From contig JBFMGQ010000006.1 in assembly GCA_040752515.1 (NCBI GenBank), forward strand, positions 57,490 through 121,489: DNA of 64,000 nucleotides. The letters are read 5' to 3'. The position numbers and the translations under genes were made by a program. Numbering within the stretch: position 1 is the stretch's first letter; each line of letters opens with the position of its first letter. The notes beneath the pieces are model-generated. The model made no database searches. It had not been told where the DNA came from and was given only the letters and a program-made list of their open reading frames with translations. Source of the DNA: Tenuifilum sp040752515. GTDB taxonomy: Bacteria; Bacteroidota; Bacteroidia; Bacteroidales; Tenuifilaceae. Shown here one piece after another: positions 34,587 to 43,260 of the stretch.

Positions 34587-36200
34587 CTATTTTTTGGGGT
34601 AAACAACGGAAAGGCTACCCGTTTGAATGATTTCCCCGGCATCGGTAGTGCTAATAACAAGGCGGTAAACGTAAGTTCCCTCCTTAACAAATTCACCCTT
34701 TGCGTTACGTCCATTCCATCCCTGATTGCCATGGTACACCACTCCACCCCAACGGTCGTAAACGGTTAACGTAAAGTTTGCCTCAAAGTTGATGATCGGT
34801 TTAAATAAATTGCGTTGATGTCCATTCTCACTGCGTTCGTCGTTTGGTGCAAGGGCTGTAGGCATGGTAACGCCTGGTAAAATTTCGGTTGAAACCTCCC
34901 GCGATCGGCTCAGGGCAACCGTATCGTTGCTTGGCGATAGTTCAAGGGCTTCGATATAGTAGTTAAACTTTATCCGGTAAAGGGGATTTTGTCCCTTAAA
35001 TCCTGAAAGGTCGTCGATGTATTCGGTAGCTGATAGGCCATCGGCAATTCGTTCCAGATTACCAGGGCCTGAGATATCATCGTTAACGGTGAACGATCGC
35101 CTATAAATGGAGTACGATATTCGGTTGTTCAGCCTGTCGGGTTTACGTTGCGTGTCAATCATCAAATCAGTCCACTGGATGTTTACAATATTTCCCTTGG
35201 GACTCAACCTTGGAATAATGGTGTTGCAGAGGTTTGACACCAGCACAGCCTGGCTACAGCCATTGTAGGCATCAACCTTGTAGTAGAATTTACGCGTTCG
35301 TGCAGCCCACATGTCGTTTGTGTCGATGCTCATGCTTTTGGTGGGATCGCTAAACGATTCAATGATTTTAGCGCTAAAGATACTCTGGGCAGTATCGGGT
35401 TGCTCCCATCGCCATAGTTTGTAATTTCCCACCTGGCTGTTAGGGTCGATGGTATAGTAAATCCTGTTGCCGGTATTGGTTGCCACAATGCTATCGACAC
35501 TCATAAATGTAGGTCGGCGCGCCATTTTGGTATGAATAAGGTACAGGTTCGAATAGCTTTCGTAGCCGGTATCCATGCGGGTTGCCTTAATATAGAAGAA
35601 GTAATCGAGGTTTTCCTGAACGTTTGTTACGCTGTGCCTGTTGCTATAGCCATCGTAATCGCCAATTTGAGTATAGGTATTCCAGTTAAGGTCGTGTCCC
35701 ATGTAAAGCTGATAGCGGATGTTGCGGTAAGGCGCTGAGGCATTCAAGGGCCAAGCTTCGTAACCAATCCACGATAGGTCGATTTTGGCATTACAGCTAT
35801 CGTAGCTTGCGGTAATCCAAACCTGCGAGTGTTTAACTGTCATCTGGCTGGGTTCAAAAGCTCCGAGCGATGCCACGCGGTAATAAACTCTTTGGCCATT
35901 CCCATTGGCACCTATATGGGTGTACTGGAATGTGTTTTGGTCAACCGTAGCAATGGGATCCCAGCCGTCGGCATCGGGGTCAATGGGATTTCGGGGTACA
36001 TAAATAATGTAGCCCGATGGGTCAGCTATTTGGGGTTCATGGGGTGGTTTAGTCCAGAAAAGTGTTATATTTCCGTTATTGAGATCGTTGGTTAGGTAAT
36101 CGAGCCTTGGCGGATTGGGCTTGTCGCTAAACTGCGCCCATAGCATTGATGTGTAGCTAACCAAGGCAATAATCAGTATCAAAGGTCGTTGCACTCGCAT
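34587..36200 (-). CDS. T9SS type B secreted protein (gliding-motility CTD)
   Basis: Exported protein of 537 residues. Signal peptide MRVQRPLILIIALVSYTSMLWA. Residues 30-420 have fibronectin-III-like beta modules (PPRLDYLTNDLNNGNITLFW, then VQENLDYFFYIKAT and ARTRKFYYKVDAYN). The last 95 residues form a gliding-motility-type CTD: PTALAPNDERSENGHQ, then VYDRWGGVVYHGNQGWNG and EGTYVYRLVISTTDAG. This domain directs export by type IX secretion and surface attachment. The function is unknown, possibly an adhesin or structural surface protein. Its gene lies between the M16 pair and the spoT-like gene, with gaps of 5 and 15 nt. Confidence 0.85.
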   Translation of the reverse strand: MRVQRPLILIIALVSYTSMLWAQFSDKPNPPRLDYLTNDLNNGNITLFWTKPPHEPQIADPSGYIIYVPRNPIDPDADGWDPIATVDQNTFQYTHIGANGNGQRVYYRVASLGAFEPSQMTVKHSQVWITASYDSCNAKIDLSWIGYEAWPLNASAPYRNIRYQLYMGHDLNWNTYTQIGDYDGYSNRHSVTNVQENLDYFFYIKATRMDTGYESYSNLYLIHTKMARRPTFMSVDSIVATNTGNRIYYTIDPNSQVGNYKLWRWEQPDTAQSIFSAKIIESFSDPTKSMSIDTNDMWAARTRKFYYKVDAYNGCSQAVLVSNLCNTIIPRLSPKGNIVNIQWTDLMIDTQRKPDRLNNRISYSIYRRSFTVNDDISGPGNLERIADGLSATEYIDDLSGFKGQNPLYRIKFNYYIEALELSPSNDTVALSRSREVSTEILPGVTMPTALAPNDERSENGHQRNLFKPIINFEANFTLTVYDRWGGVVYHGNQGWNGRNAKGEFVKEGTYVYRLVISTTDAGEIIQTGSLSVVYPKK

Positions 36201-36205
36201 ATACT

Positions 36206-37519
36206 TTACTCCTTATACCCCTTAGGCTTTTGACTTCCGGCGACGCTAACAACCATACTTTCAGTATCTAAGTATTTTTTTGCCAGTTCTCTTAGCTCCA
36301 GGGGTGTTATTTGGTTTATGGTTTTAATAAGATCATCAATATACCCAAAGTTTAGGTTGTTATACTGGAAAAGGCTTGCAAGGCTATCGGCAATGGCGAA
36401 GGGTCCATCGAAAGTCCTAAGTATTTGACCAATCATATAACCTCTCACCAATTCCAGCTCATCGTTGCTAACCGGTTCTGTTTGAAGCTTTCGCATCTCC
36501 TTAAAAACCTCCTCAATAGTTTTTTCGGCAAAAGCCGAGCCAACCTCGGTTGAAACAACCAGCACCGACAATTCAGCCATTGGGATTATGAACGAGGATA
36601 TGCCGTATGTATATCCCTTGTCTTCCCTAATGTTACGCATCAGCCGCGATCCAAAGTAGCCTCCCAGTATGGTGTTCAGAACAACTAATCCGGGCATATC
36701 GGCGTGATCGCGCTTGGGTAAAACCCTGCCCATGCGAATCGATGACTGAACTGTATCTTTTTTATACGAGAAAACCCTAAAATCGGTTGTTTTAAATGCA
36801 GGCAAACCTGGGTTAATATTTGTTTTACCTTGAAAAATTGGATTACCAAAGCTATTAAGGATAAAATCGACCTGTTTAGTATCAATTTTGCCGGCAATTA
36901 CTATTAAGCCACTTGCCCCTTTATGGTATTGGTTCCTGAACTGAACCAAATCGGTTTGCGAGAGCTTATCGTAGTCGTCGGGTATGGCAAAAGTTCCGTA
37001 AGGGTGATTGCTACCAAACAGCGCACTGAAAAAACGCTGGCGCGATAGGGTTGAAACCTTTTCCAAATCGACCAGTAGCGATTGTTTTCCTTTCCTGCTG
37101 AACAGTTCCAACTCATGCGTTGGGTATATAGGGTTAACCATTATATCGGTAAGAACATCCGTCGACCGGTAAAAGTGTTTACCAATGGTGTAAAAGGTAA
37201 CCGATGCGAAATCGCGAGAGAAAGAGGGCTCCAGGAAACTTCCGTAAAAATCCAGCTCCTCGGCAATTTGCTGCGAGGTTCTTTTAGCCGTTCCCTCGCT
37301 TAAAAGCGAGATAGCCGCATTAGCCACCAACGATTTGTGTTGATAGCGTGTGCCTGCCCTAAAAATAATTTCAACCCGAGCCAAATCCTGACTTCCGGCG
37401 TTGATAGCCAAAACCTTAAAGCCATTGTCAAGGTCTACTATTTCGGGGGTAGGAATTTTTATCCGGGAAACAGCTACCCTTTGCGGTTGAACGGTTCTAT
37501 CGATATTGTGATTAGCCAT
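36206..37519 (-). CDS. M16-family peptidase-like protein, non-catalytic subunit
   Basis: Protein of 437 residues with the pitrilysin/M16 fold (AGTRYQHKSLVANAAISLLSEGTAKRTSQQ, GSHPYG-like SNHPYGTF, and the C-terminal repeat TILGGYFGSRLMRNIREDKGYTYG). The zinc site HxxEH is absent: at its place there is no His-rich segment. In other M16 heterodimers the inactive partner supplies substrate binding, so this is probably the beta-like subunit of the enzyme encoded immediately upstream. The genes are 3 nt apart. There is no clear signal peptide. Confidence 0.87.
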   Translation of the reverse strand: MANHNIDRTVQPQRVAVSRIKIPTPEIVDLDNGFKVLAINAGSQDLARVEIIFRAGTRYQHKSLVANAAISLLSEGTAKRTSQQIAEELDFYGSFLEPSFSRDFASVTFYTIGKHFYRSTDVLTDIMVNPIYPTHELELFSRKGKQSLLVDLEKVSTLSRQRFFSALFGSNHPYGTFAIPDDYDKLSQTDLVQFRNQYHKGASGLIVIAGKIDTKQVDFILNSFGNPIFQGKTNINPGLPAFKTTDFRVFSYKKDTVQSSIRMGRVLPKRDHADMPGLVVLNTILGGYFGSRLMRNIREDKGYTYGISSFIIPMAELSVLVVSTEVGSAFAEKTIEEVFKEMRKLQTEPVSNDELELVRGYMIGQILRTFDGPFAIADSLASLFQYNNLNFGYIDDLIKTINQITPLELRELAKKYLDTESMVVSVAGSQKPKGYKE

Positions 37520-37522
37520 AGC

Positions 37523-38773
37523 TTATTCCTTACCGTTTGCCTTTGATTTGTAGTAGAGCGTTGAGCAGTTATGCTCGTTGAGAGTATTGACTGCAACTCG
37601 CCTGATGTCGAGGTTGGTAACAGAGCCATACCTTTGTATCTCATCGTTTAGGAGATTTGCATCGCCTAACATCTCATAGTAAGCCAAATTCATGGCGTTA
37701 TTGAGAACGTTTTCCTGTTCAAACAGGAAGTTTGCTTCAAACTTATTCTTCACTTTTTCAAGTTCAGTAGCATCAATCAAAGAGTTTTTTAACTCTTCAA
37801 CCTCTATGGCTAATGCCTCCTCAGCTTTTTCAAAGGAAGTAGAATTGTAGAGTTGGCCGGTTAGAATGAATAGCCCCTCGTCCATATCGCCTGTAATGTA
37901 GGCATTAACCGAACTGAAAAGTTGCTTTTCCTTAACAAGTCGGTGGTATAAGCGCGAGGAACGACCATTTGAGAGTAAATCGGATAGCAAATCCACAGCC
38001 GGGTAATCGGGGTGTTTGCGGTTGCACATGTGGTAAGCCTTGTAAATGGCATTGAAAGGAACATCGCGTTCAAGGGTTAATGATCGGGGTTCGGTTTGTT
38101 CGGGCTCCTTGGGAATGTTTTGATTGGCCAGATTACGTGGCTCAATGGAACCAAACCATTTTTGGGTGAGTTTTAGTATATGTTCTGGATCAACCGGGCC
38201 TGCTACGCATAGTATAGCATTGTTAGGCGCATAATGGCTGAAAAAGAAATTTTTAACATCGGAAAGCGTTGCTCTGCTTATGTGTTCAGGTGATTGCCCA
38301 ATGGTTGGCCAACGGTAAGGGTGAACCCTGTAAGCCAAAGGCCTGAGGTAAAGCCAAACATCGCCGTAGGGCTGGTTCAGGTATCGTTGGTTAAACTCTT
38401 CAATCACCACGCTCTTTTGAATATCGAGGCTTTTTTGCGAAAAGACAAGGCTAAGCATCCTGTCGCTCTCCAACCAAAAAGCGGTTTCGATATTTTCCGA
38501 CGGTAGGGTGATATAGTAGTTGGTTAGGTCGTTGGTAGTAAATGCATTGTTCTCACCGCCTACCCTCTCGAGTGGCTCATCAAAAACGGGAATATTCACT
38601 GAACCCCCAAACATTAAATGCTCAAAGAGATGGGCAAAGCCTGTCCGCTCGGAATCCTCGTTCCTTGACCCCACACGGTAAAGTAGGTTAAAGGCAGCAA
38701 TCGGTGTGCTGTAATCGGTATGAACAATAACAACTAACCCGTTATCTAACTTAAATTTCACAAAATCAATCAT
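37523..38773 (-). CDS. M16-family metallopeptidase, catalytic subunit
   Basis: Zinc peptidase of 416 residues, pitrilysin/mitochondrial-processing-like. The inverted zinc motif HLFEHLMF (HxxEH) lies at about residues 48-55 with the downstream Glu of the YGDVW region. The C-terminal part has DLLSDLLSNGRSSRLYHRLVKEKQLF. No signal peptide is present, so it may act in the cytoplasm or be released by another route. It leads a probable leftward operon with the inactive M16 partner, T9SS-B protein and (p)ppGpp synthetase/hydrolase. The substrate is unknown. Confidence 0.9.
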   Translation of the reverse strand: MIDFVKFKLDNGLVVIVHTDYSTPIAAFNLLYRVGSRNEDSERTGFAHLFEHLMFGGSVNIPVFDEPLERVGGENNAFTTNDLTNYYITLPSENIETAFWLESDRMLSLVFSQKSLDIQKSVVIEEFNQRYLNQPYGDVWLYLRPLAYRVHPYRWPTIGQSPEHISRATLSDVKNFFFSHYAPNNAILCVAGPVDPEHILKLTQKWFGSIEPRNLANQNIPKEPEQTEPRSLTLERDVPFNAIYKAYHMCNRKHPDYPAVDLLSDLLSNGRSSRLYHRLVKEKQLFSSVNAYITGDMDEGLFILTGQLYNSTSFEKAEEALAIEVEELKNSLIDATELEKVKNKFEANFLFEQENVLNNAMNLAYYEMLGDANLLNDEIQRYGSVTNLDIRRVAVNTLNEHNCSTLYYKSKANGKE

Positions 38774-38891
38774 ACCCTAAAAAATATCCTCAATATTAAC
38801 TATTTTTGTTGATGTTCAAAGCATTTTTGGAGTGGATTTAAAGCAATGTCAGTATTTTTGGACATTGCAATATATATTTTAGATTAGTGGA

Positions 38892-40673
38892 ATGCTAAAA
38901 GAGGGGATTAAAATATCACTGACTAAGTTCTGGACAATTTTTCGACGTTTAGGCGAACGCCGTATAACGTTGATATTAAGTTTTATCATTGGTCTATTAA
39001 GCGGTGTGGCTGGTGTTGCACTTAAGAATACACTCCACTGGGTGAGGAATTTTATAGGTGGATTGGTTCCCATGGACACTACGAGTTTGCTTTACTTCGG
39101 TTTACCTACAATTGGGATACTTTTAACTTTACTTTTTGTTCGATACCTCATAAACGACGATTTAAGCCACGGTGTAACCAAGGTGCTTTACTCCATTTCG
39201 CGGCAGGGTAGCAAGCTAAAACCCCACAATATGTTTAGCTCCATTGTGGGCAGCGCACTAACCATTGGCTTTGGCGGTTCGGTTGGCGCTGAGGCTCCAA
39301 TTGTGCTAACCGGTTCGGCTATTGGTTCTAACGTAGGGAGCTTTTTCCGAATGAATTACCGAACCCGAACGCTACTTATTGGTTGCGGAGCTGCTGGTGC
39401 CATTGCATCAATTTTTAAAGCGCCTATAGCAGGCATAGTGTTTACCCTCGAGGTGTTAATGCTCGATCTTACCACCGCCTCCATTGTGCCGCTTTTAATT
39501 TCGGCTGTTACGGCATCGTCGGTTAGCTACTTCCTTATGGGGCGTAACGTTGTTTTTGACTACACTGTTATTCGCCCGTTTGCGTTGCACAATATACCTT
39601 GGTTTGTGCTGCTTGGCATATTTTGTGGCTTGGTTTCGCTGTACTTTATCAGAACCATTTGGGGTATTGAAAAGCGCTTTAAGCGTACCCGAAGCCCCTA
39701 CAAGAAATGGATTGCGGGTACCTTAATTCTGGGCATTTTAATCTACGTATTCCCACCCCTTTTTGGCGAGGGTTACGATGTTTTGCAAGCCCTGCTCGAT
39801 GGCCGCTCGGAATATATCTTTCACAATAGCCCACTATACGGGTTTCAAAATAATTACTGGTTGCTGATAGGTTCACTCTTTCTAATCATTGCACTTAAGG
39901 CTGTTGCAACTGCCGTAACCAACGGCGCCGGTGGTGTAGGAGGAATATTTGCGCCTTCACTCTTCATTGGGGGTATCTCAGGTTTTTTGGTTGCCAAACT
40001 TATTAACCAGTTTAACTTTATTGATGTTTCGGAAAGCAACTTTGCCCTGGTGGGCATGGCTGGAACCATGGCAGGGGTGATGCATGCCCCCTTCATGGCA
40101 ATTTTCCTTATAGCTGAGATAACCGGCGGCTATGCCCTTTTTGTTCCGCTGATGATTACCTCAACCATAGCTTTTTTAACCATAATGTACTTTGAACCCC
40201 ACTCCATTTACACCAAACGGCTTGCCTCACGGGGCGAACTTATCACCCACCACAAGGATAAGGCGGTGCTTACCCTACTGAATGTAAATAAGGTTATTGA
40301 AACCGATTTCATGACTGTTGAGCCAACCGAAACACTTGGCACTTTGGTGAAAAAGGTAAGCATGTCGCGCCGCAACATTTTTCCTGTGGTTACCCCCGAA
40401 GGTAAGCTGGTGGGAGTGGTATCGCTCGATGATATTCGCCCCATCATGTTCGATGCATCGCAATACGATGCTGTTACTGTTCAGGAAATCATGAATCTTC
40501 CGCCGGAAATTATAGCCATCAACGAGCCCATGGAGTCCGTGATGAACAAGTTTGAATCATCAAAGGCATGGAATTTACCTGTTGTTGATGGCGATAGGTA
40601 TGTTGGGTTTGTATCAAAATCAAAAATATTCTCCGTTTACCGCAACCTGCTCATTGAGTTCTCGGAAGAGTAA
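38892..40673 (+). CDS. ClC-family chloride channel/transporter with CBS domains
   Basis: Inner-membrane anion channel or H+/Cl- exchanger of 593 residues. Selectivity-filter-type motifs are seen: GFGGSVGAEAPIVL (with the gating glutamate; the usual GxEGP is GAEAP here) and NGAGGVGGIFAPSLFIGG. About ten membrane helices are predicted. The C-terminal 125 residues carry two CBS domains (MTVEPTETLGTLVKKVSMSRRNIFPVV and MNLPPEIIAINEPMESVMNKFE). The CBS pair probably binds adenine nucleotides to gate the pore. It starts at ATG 38892 and is divergent from the M16 operon. Confidence 0.9.
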   Translation: MLKEGIKISLTKFWTIFRRLGERRITLILSFIIGLLSGVAGVALKNTLHWVRNFIGGLVPMDTTSLLYFGLPTIGILLTLLFVRYLINDDLSHGVTKVLYSISRQGSKLKPHNMFSSIVGSALTIGFGGSVGAEAPIVLTGSAIGSNVGSFFRMNYRTRTLLIGCGAAGAIASIFKAPIAGIVFTLEVLMLDLTTASIVPLLISAVTASSVSYFLMGRNVVFDYTVIRPFALHNIPWFVLLGIFCGLVSLYFIRTIWGIEKRFKRTRSPYKKWIAGTLILGILIYVFPPLFGEGYDVLQALLDGRSEYIFHNSPLYGFQNNYWLLIGSLFLIIALKAVATAVTNGAGGVGGIFAPSLFIGGISGFLVAKLINQFNFIDVSESNFALVGMAGTMAGVMHAPFMAIFLIAEITGGYALFVPLMITSTIAFLTIMYFEPHSIYTKRLASRGELITHHKDKAVLTLLNVNKVIETDFMTVEPTETLGTLVKKVSMSRRNIFPVVTPEGKLVGVVSLDDIRPIMFDASQYDAVTVQEIMNLPPEIIAINEPMESVMNKFESSKAWNLPVVDGDRYVGFVSKSKIFSVYRNLLIEFSEE

Positions 40674-40951
40674 TCTAATCTTAGTATCTTTTCTACATGT
40701 TTTTTTCATCAAAAAAATCATATTTTAAAAAATATCAAAAACAGATATTTACTTTTTTTATAAATTAGCACAACAAATATTTAGATGGTTAACAATTAAC
40801 CCTTTCTGCATAGGATGGGCTAACCACCCAATTTTGGTGTCGGGTATGTGGAAGCGAAAACCGACATCCTGCAGGCCTTTAAAAATAAAAGAGTAGCCGA
40901 GTTATCTGCTGAAAATCGAAAGAGTAGGCAGTAAGATAATAATTGTATTAT

Positions 40952-40987
40952 ATGAAAGAAGGTAGAATTATTTACCCCCCCCATTAA
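40952..40987 (+). other. Short leader ORF that runs into the M23 lipoprotein frame if the C tract changes length
   Basis: ATG AAA GAA GGT AGA begins at 40952 and ends at a TAA at 40985-40987 after eleven residues (MKEGRIIYPPH). If the C8 tract gained one C (or lost two), the same ATG would read on through PPPLKVKNIFLYIAAL into the M23 lipoprotein. No other ATG is available upstream in the lipoprotein frame, which has a TAG at 40963. Confidence 0.55.
40975..40982. repeat. Homopolymeric C8 tract
   Basis: Eight consecutive C, between the leader ATG at 40952 and the signal-peptide frame of the M23 lipoprotein. Tracts of this length slip readily and could vary translation. The exact count could also be an assembly or sequencing error. 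Confidence 0.8.
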
Positions 40988-41019
40988 AAGTAAAGAATAT
41001 TTTTCTATACATTGCTGCT

Positions 41020-42441
41020 TTGATAATGATTAGCTCTATTGCATTAAATTCATGCCAGCAAGATGAGATTACATTTGAAAATCAATTTGAACCAAACCAT
41101 TTTGTTCAGGAATGCATTGCTGAGTTCAATACCATGCAATTGGAATACGAAGCACAAGGTTTAACAAATTGCCAGAAAAGCGACAATCCCTTTTGGGGTT
41201 TAACTAAACTTCCTGAATGGTCAAGAGCATATGTTCGTGAAATATCGCTGGGACATGCAGCAATTATCCCTTTGAGCTATTCCGAATTCCTTTTTACCAA
41301 GTTCGGAATTAAGGAGTACCCTGTTGCCATTGAACAACTATCTTACCTGATGATGTACCGCAACAGTAATGGTAAAATGGCCATAGAAGTGGTAATTGTT
41401 ACCCCTTCAGACGAGTACATAAATAGTACCAATAGCATTTATACTCCATTTAAAGGGTCCATTAAGGTATACGATTGGCAATTTAATTACATTAAGGGGT
41501 ATTTATTTAGTAACGATGGGAATATTTATACCCTAAGTCCCCCTCAAATTATCTACCAAGTTGAAAAACAAAAAAGTAATTGGGGAGGAAGCAAATACGA
41601 GCAGGAGGATTGTGTTATTACAGATTGGTACTCATACCCGGGATACACAACCACACTTAACTCAAATTGCACCTACATGTTTACTGAAGTCGATTGCTCA
41701 TCAACGGGTACAGGGGGTAATAGTGATGGTACGGGCAACACAGGAAGCGGTGGGGGCGAAACCGGAGGTAGCACTAATCCCGGCGATTACCCCACCGGTG
41801 GAGGTAATTATGGAGACCCACCTTTTAATCCTAATACAACAACCGATAGTAAAACACCATGCAAAGGCGACCCGCTGGTTGTAATGAAGATATGTCCATC
41901 ACAAACCAGTGGCATATTAGGCGGAACTTACGGGTGGACAAGGAAAAAAAATGCTACTACTCCAAAGTTTCACGATGGGTTTGACCTTTACGCAGAACCC
42001 AACACCCCGGTTTACTCGCCCTGGGATAACGGCATTGTTGTTGCCCCGTTGGTGAACAACCTGCCCACCAATTACTATGACGAAACCAGCTATGGAAACT
42101 ACGTTTGGGTTGAGTACACCGTGAATGGACAAAAGATCCGCATGCGTTTTGCACACCTGAACACCGTAAATGTTAGCTTGGGCGATAGGGTTTCGCACTC
42201 CACCATGCTTGGCCTTAGCGGAAAAACGGGGAATGCTAATAAAAAAGATGTTGAGCCGCACGTTCACATCCAGGTAAAGTACTATGATAGCGCCTTAGGT
42301 AAGTGGGTTGAGAGCAGGCAGAACGGCTCCTACACCCTATACCCTAAGTGTAACCCCGACCTTTACCTGCCGTCAAACTTCGACTATAAAACCGGCGTAC
42401 AAACCAAGTCGCCATGCGATAGCACTAAACCTGAACCCTAA
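41020..42441 (+). CDS. M23-family metallopeptidase lipoprotein with Bacteroidota-type N-terminal domain
   Basis: Predicted surface or periplasmic peptidoglycan endopeptidase. From TTG 41020 it is 473 residues (ATG at 41026). Upstream codons in frame read KVKNIFLYIAALIMISSIALNSC, so the full signal peptide extends to about 40985, but no ATG lies in this frame. The N-terminal domain (residues 20-230) has AIIPLSYSEFLF, AIEVVIVTPSDEY and GSIKVYDWQFNYIKGY, which resembles secreted Bacteroidota proteins that carry variable C-terminal domains. A Gly/Thr/Ser-rich linker (about 230-270) leads to the LytM/M23 domain: HDGFDLYA (zinc His318 and Asp322), FAHL and HVHI (His414, His416). All zinc ligands are present. 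Confidence 0.85.
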   Translation: MIMISSIALNSCQQDEITFENQFEPNHFVQECIAEFNTMQLEYEAQGLTNCQKSDNPFWGLTKLPEWSRAYVREISLGHAAIIPLSYSEFLFTKFGIKEYPVAIEQLSYLMMYRNSNGKMAIEVVIVTPSDEYINSTNSIYTPFKGSIKVYDWQFNYIKGYLFSNDGNIYTLSPPQIIYQVEKQKSNWGGSKYEQEDCVITDWYSYPGYTTTLNSNCTYMFTEVDCSSTGTGGNSDGTGNTGSGGGETGGSTNPGDYPTGGGNYGDPPFNPNTTTDSKTPCKGDPLVVMKICPSQTSGILGGTYGWTRKKNATTPKFHDGFDLYAEPNTPVYSPWDNGIVVAPLVNNLPTNYYDETSYGNYVWVEYTVNGQKIRMRFAHLNTVNVSLGDRVSHSTMLGLSGKTGNANKKDVEPHVHIQVKYYDSALGKWVESRQNGSYTLYPKCNPDLYLPSNFDYKTGVQTKSPCDSTKPEP

Positions 42442-42456
42442 AAAACTAATAAAGCC

Positions 42457-43059
42457 ATGAAAAGATTTATATCAATACCGATTGCTACTGTTGGAGTAAC
42501 TTGCCTTCTCCTTGTAGCTCAAATAAGTAGTCGGGCACAAAACGCCACCAGCTGCTCAAGGCCAATGAACACCTCGCTTCCGAGCTCAGGTCCGGGACAG
42601 ATAAAAAAGATCGTGTTACAAGAAACCGATGTGTTTATTATTGGGCCTAATGGAGGAAAACTCAATTTTAGAACCCAATTTCGCACAACAGATTTGACCC
42701 CCATTTTTGGGGCTCCAACCCGTATTACCGATTTTTACGCCGAAATGGAGGATAGCTGGTGGAAGAAATGGGAGTACCCTGGGGTCTACTTCCTTATCAG
42801 CCCAGGTAAAATGCTTGAGTATTTCCATATAAGTGGTCCTGGCTTTAAACTGAACGTGAAGGGGGCTATACTGGAGGTGGGCAAGCCCATCGATGAGCTC
42901 GCCAAGGCATTCCCCGATTTTAAGAATTACATTATTGAAAACTGCGCTGTTAGTTTTGCTTTCCAGATGGCAAACGGTGAGCTCTCGGATGAGTTCATGG
43001 GGATAACATTTGACCCCATCACCCGGAACATAACATCCATGTACAACGGAATGCCATAA
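42457..43059 (+). CDS. Exported 200-residue protein, paralogue 1
   Basis: I do not recognise a named family. Signal peptide MKRFISIPIATVGVTCLLLVAQISSRA is followed by a mature part of about 172 residues with NATSCSRP, TDLTPIFGAPTRITDFYAEME, WWKKWEYPGVYF and a conserved end (GPGFKLNVKGAILEVGKPID, then ITSMYNGMP). It begins 15 nt after the M23 stop codon, so it is likely co-transcribed. The second copy at 43261 is 804 nt away with the same C-terminal 76 residues. Its position and pairing with a peptidoglycan hydrolase suggest an immunity or accessory protein, which is inference only. Confidence 0.8.
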   Translation: MKRFISIPIATVGVTCLLLVAQISSRAQNATSCSRPMNTSLPSSGPGQIKKIVLQETDVFIIGPNGGKLNFRTQFRTTDLTPIFGAPTRITDFYAEMEDSWWKKWEYPGVYFLISPGKMLEYFHISGPGFKLNVKGAILEVGKPIDELAKAFPDFKNYIIENCAVSFAFQMANGELSDEFMGITFDPITRNITSMYNGMP

Positions 43060-43068
43060 TACCTTTAA

Positions 43069-43095
43069 AAAGCACCCCCGCTAAGGGGGTGCTTT
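43069..43095 (+). terminator. Terminator after paralogue 1
   Basis: Perfect 11-bp stem AAAGCACCCCC (43069-43079) with GGGGGTGCTTT (43085-43095) and loop GCTAA. Confidence 0.75.
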
Positions 43096-43150
43096 AAATA
43101 TTTAAAATTTGTATTGAGTTATTGAATCAACTAACCTATTCATTAAGCAT

Positions 43151-43246
43151 AAGTGCAACACCTACCCTTACCTGCCGTCAAACTTTGATTATAAAACCGG
43201 CGTACAAACCAAGTCGCCATGCGTTAGCGCTAAACCTGAACCCTAA
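43151..43246 (+). pseudogene. Vestigial 3' end of the M23 gene
   Basis: 32 codons (KCNTYPYLPSNFDYKTGVQ and on to SAKPEP, then TAA) match the last 32 codons of the M23 gene at 42346-42441, with a handful of changes. It has no start codon of its own and sits 14 nt upstream of paralogue 2. It marks the left end of an 804-bp tandem duplication. Confidence 0.85.
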
Positions 43247-43260
43247 AAACTTGATAAGCC

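Larger units (their letters stand above)
40674..41019. other. Long intergenic/leader region before the M23 gene
   Basis: 346 nt. The first 120 nt are AT-rich. From 40812 to 40950 there is a GC-richer stretch with short pairings, for example TGTCGG (about 40841) with CCGACA (about 40860), which may form a structured leader. Near its end are the 11-codon out-of-frame ORF and the C8 tract, listed separately. I see no tRNA and no known riboswitch fold. Confidence 0.45.
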
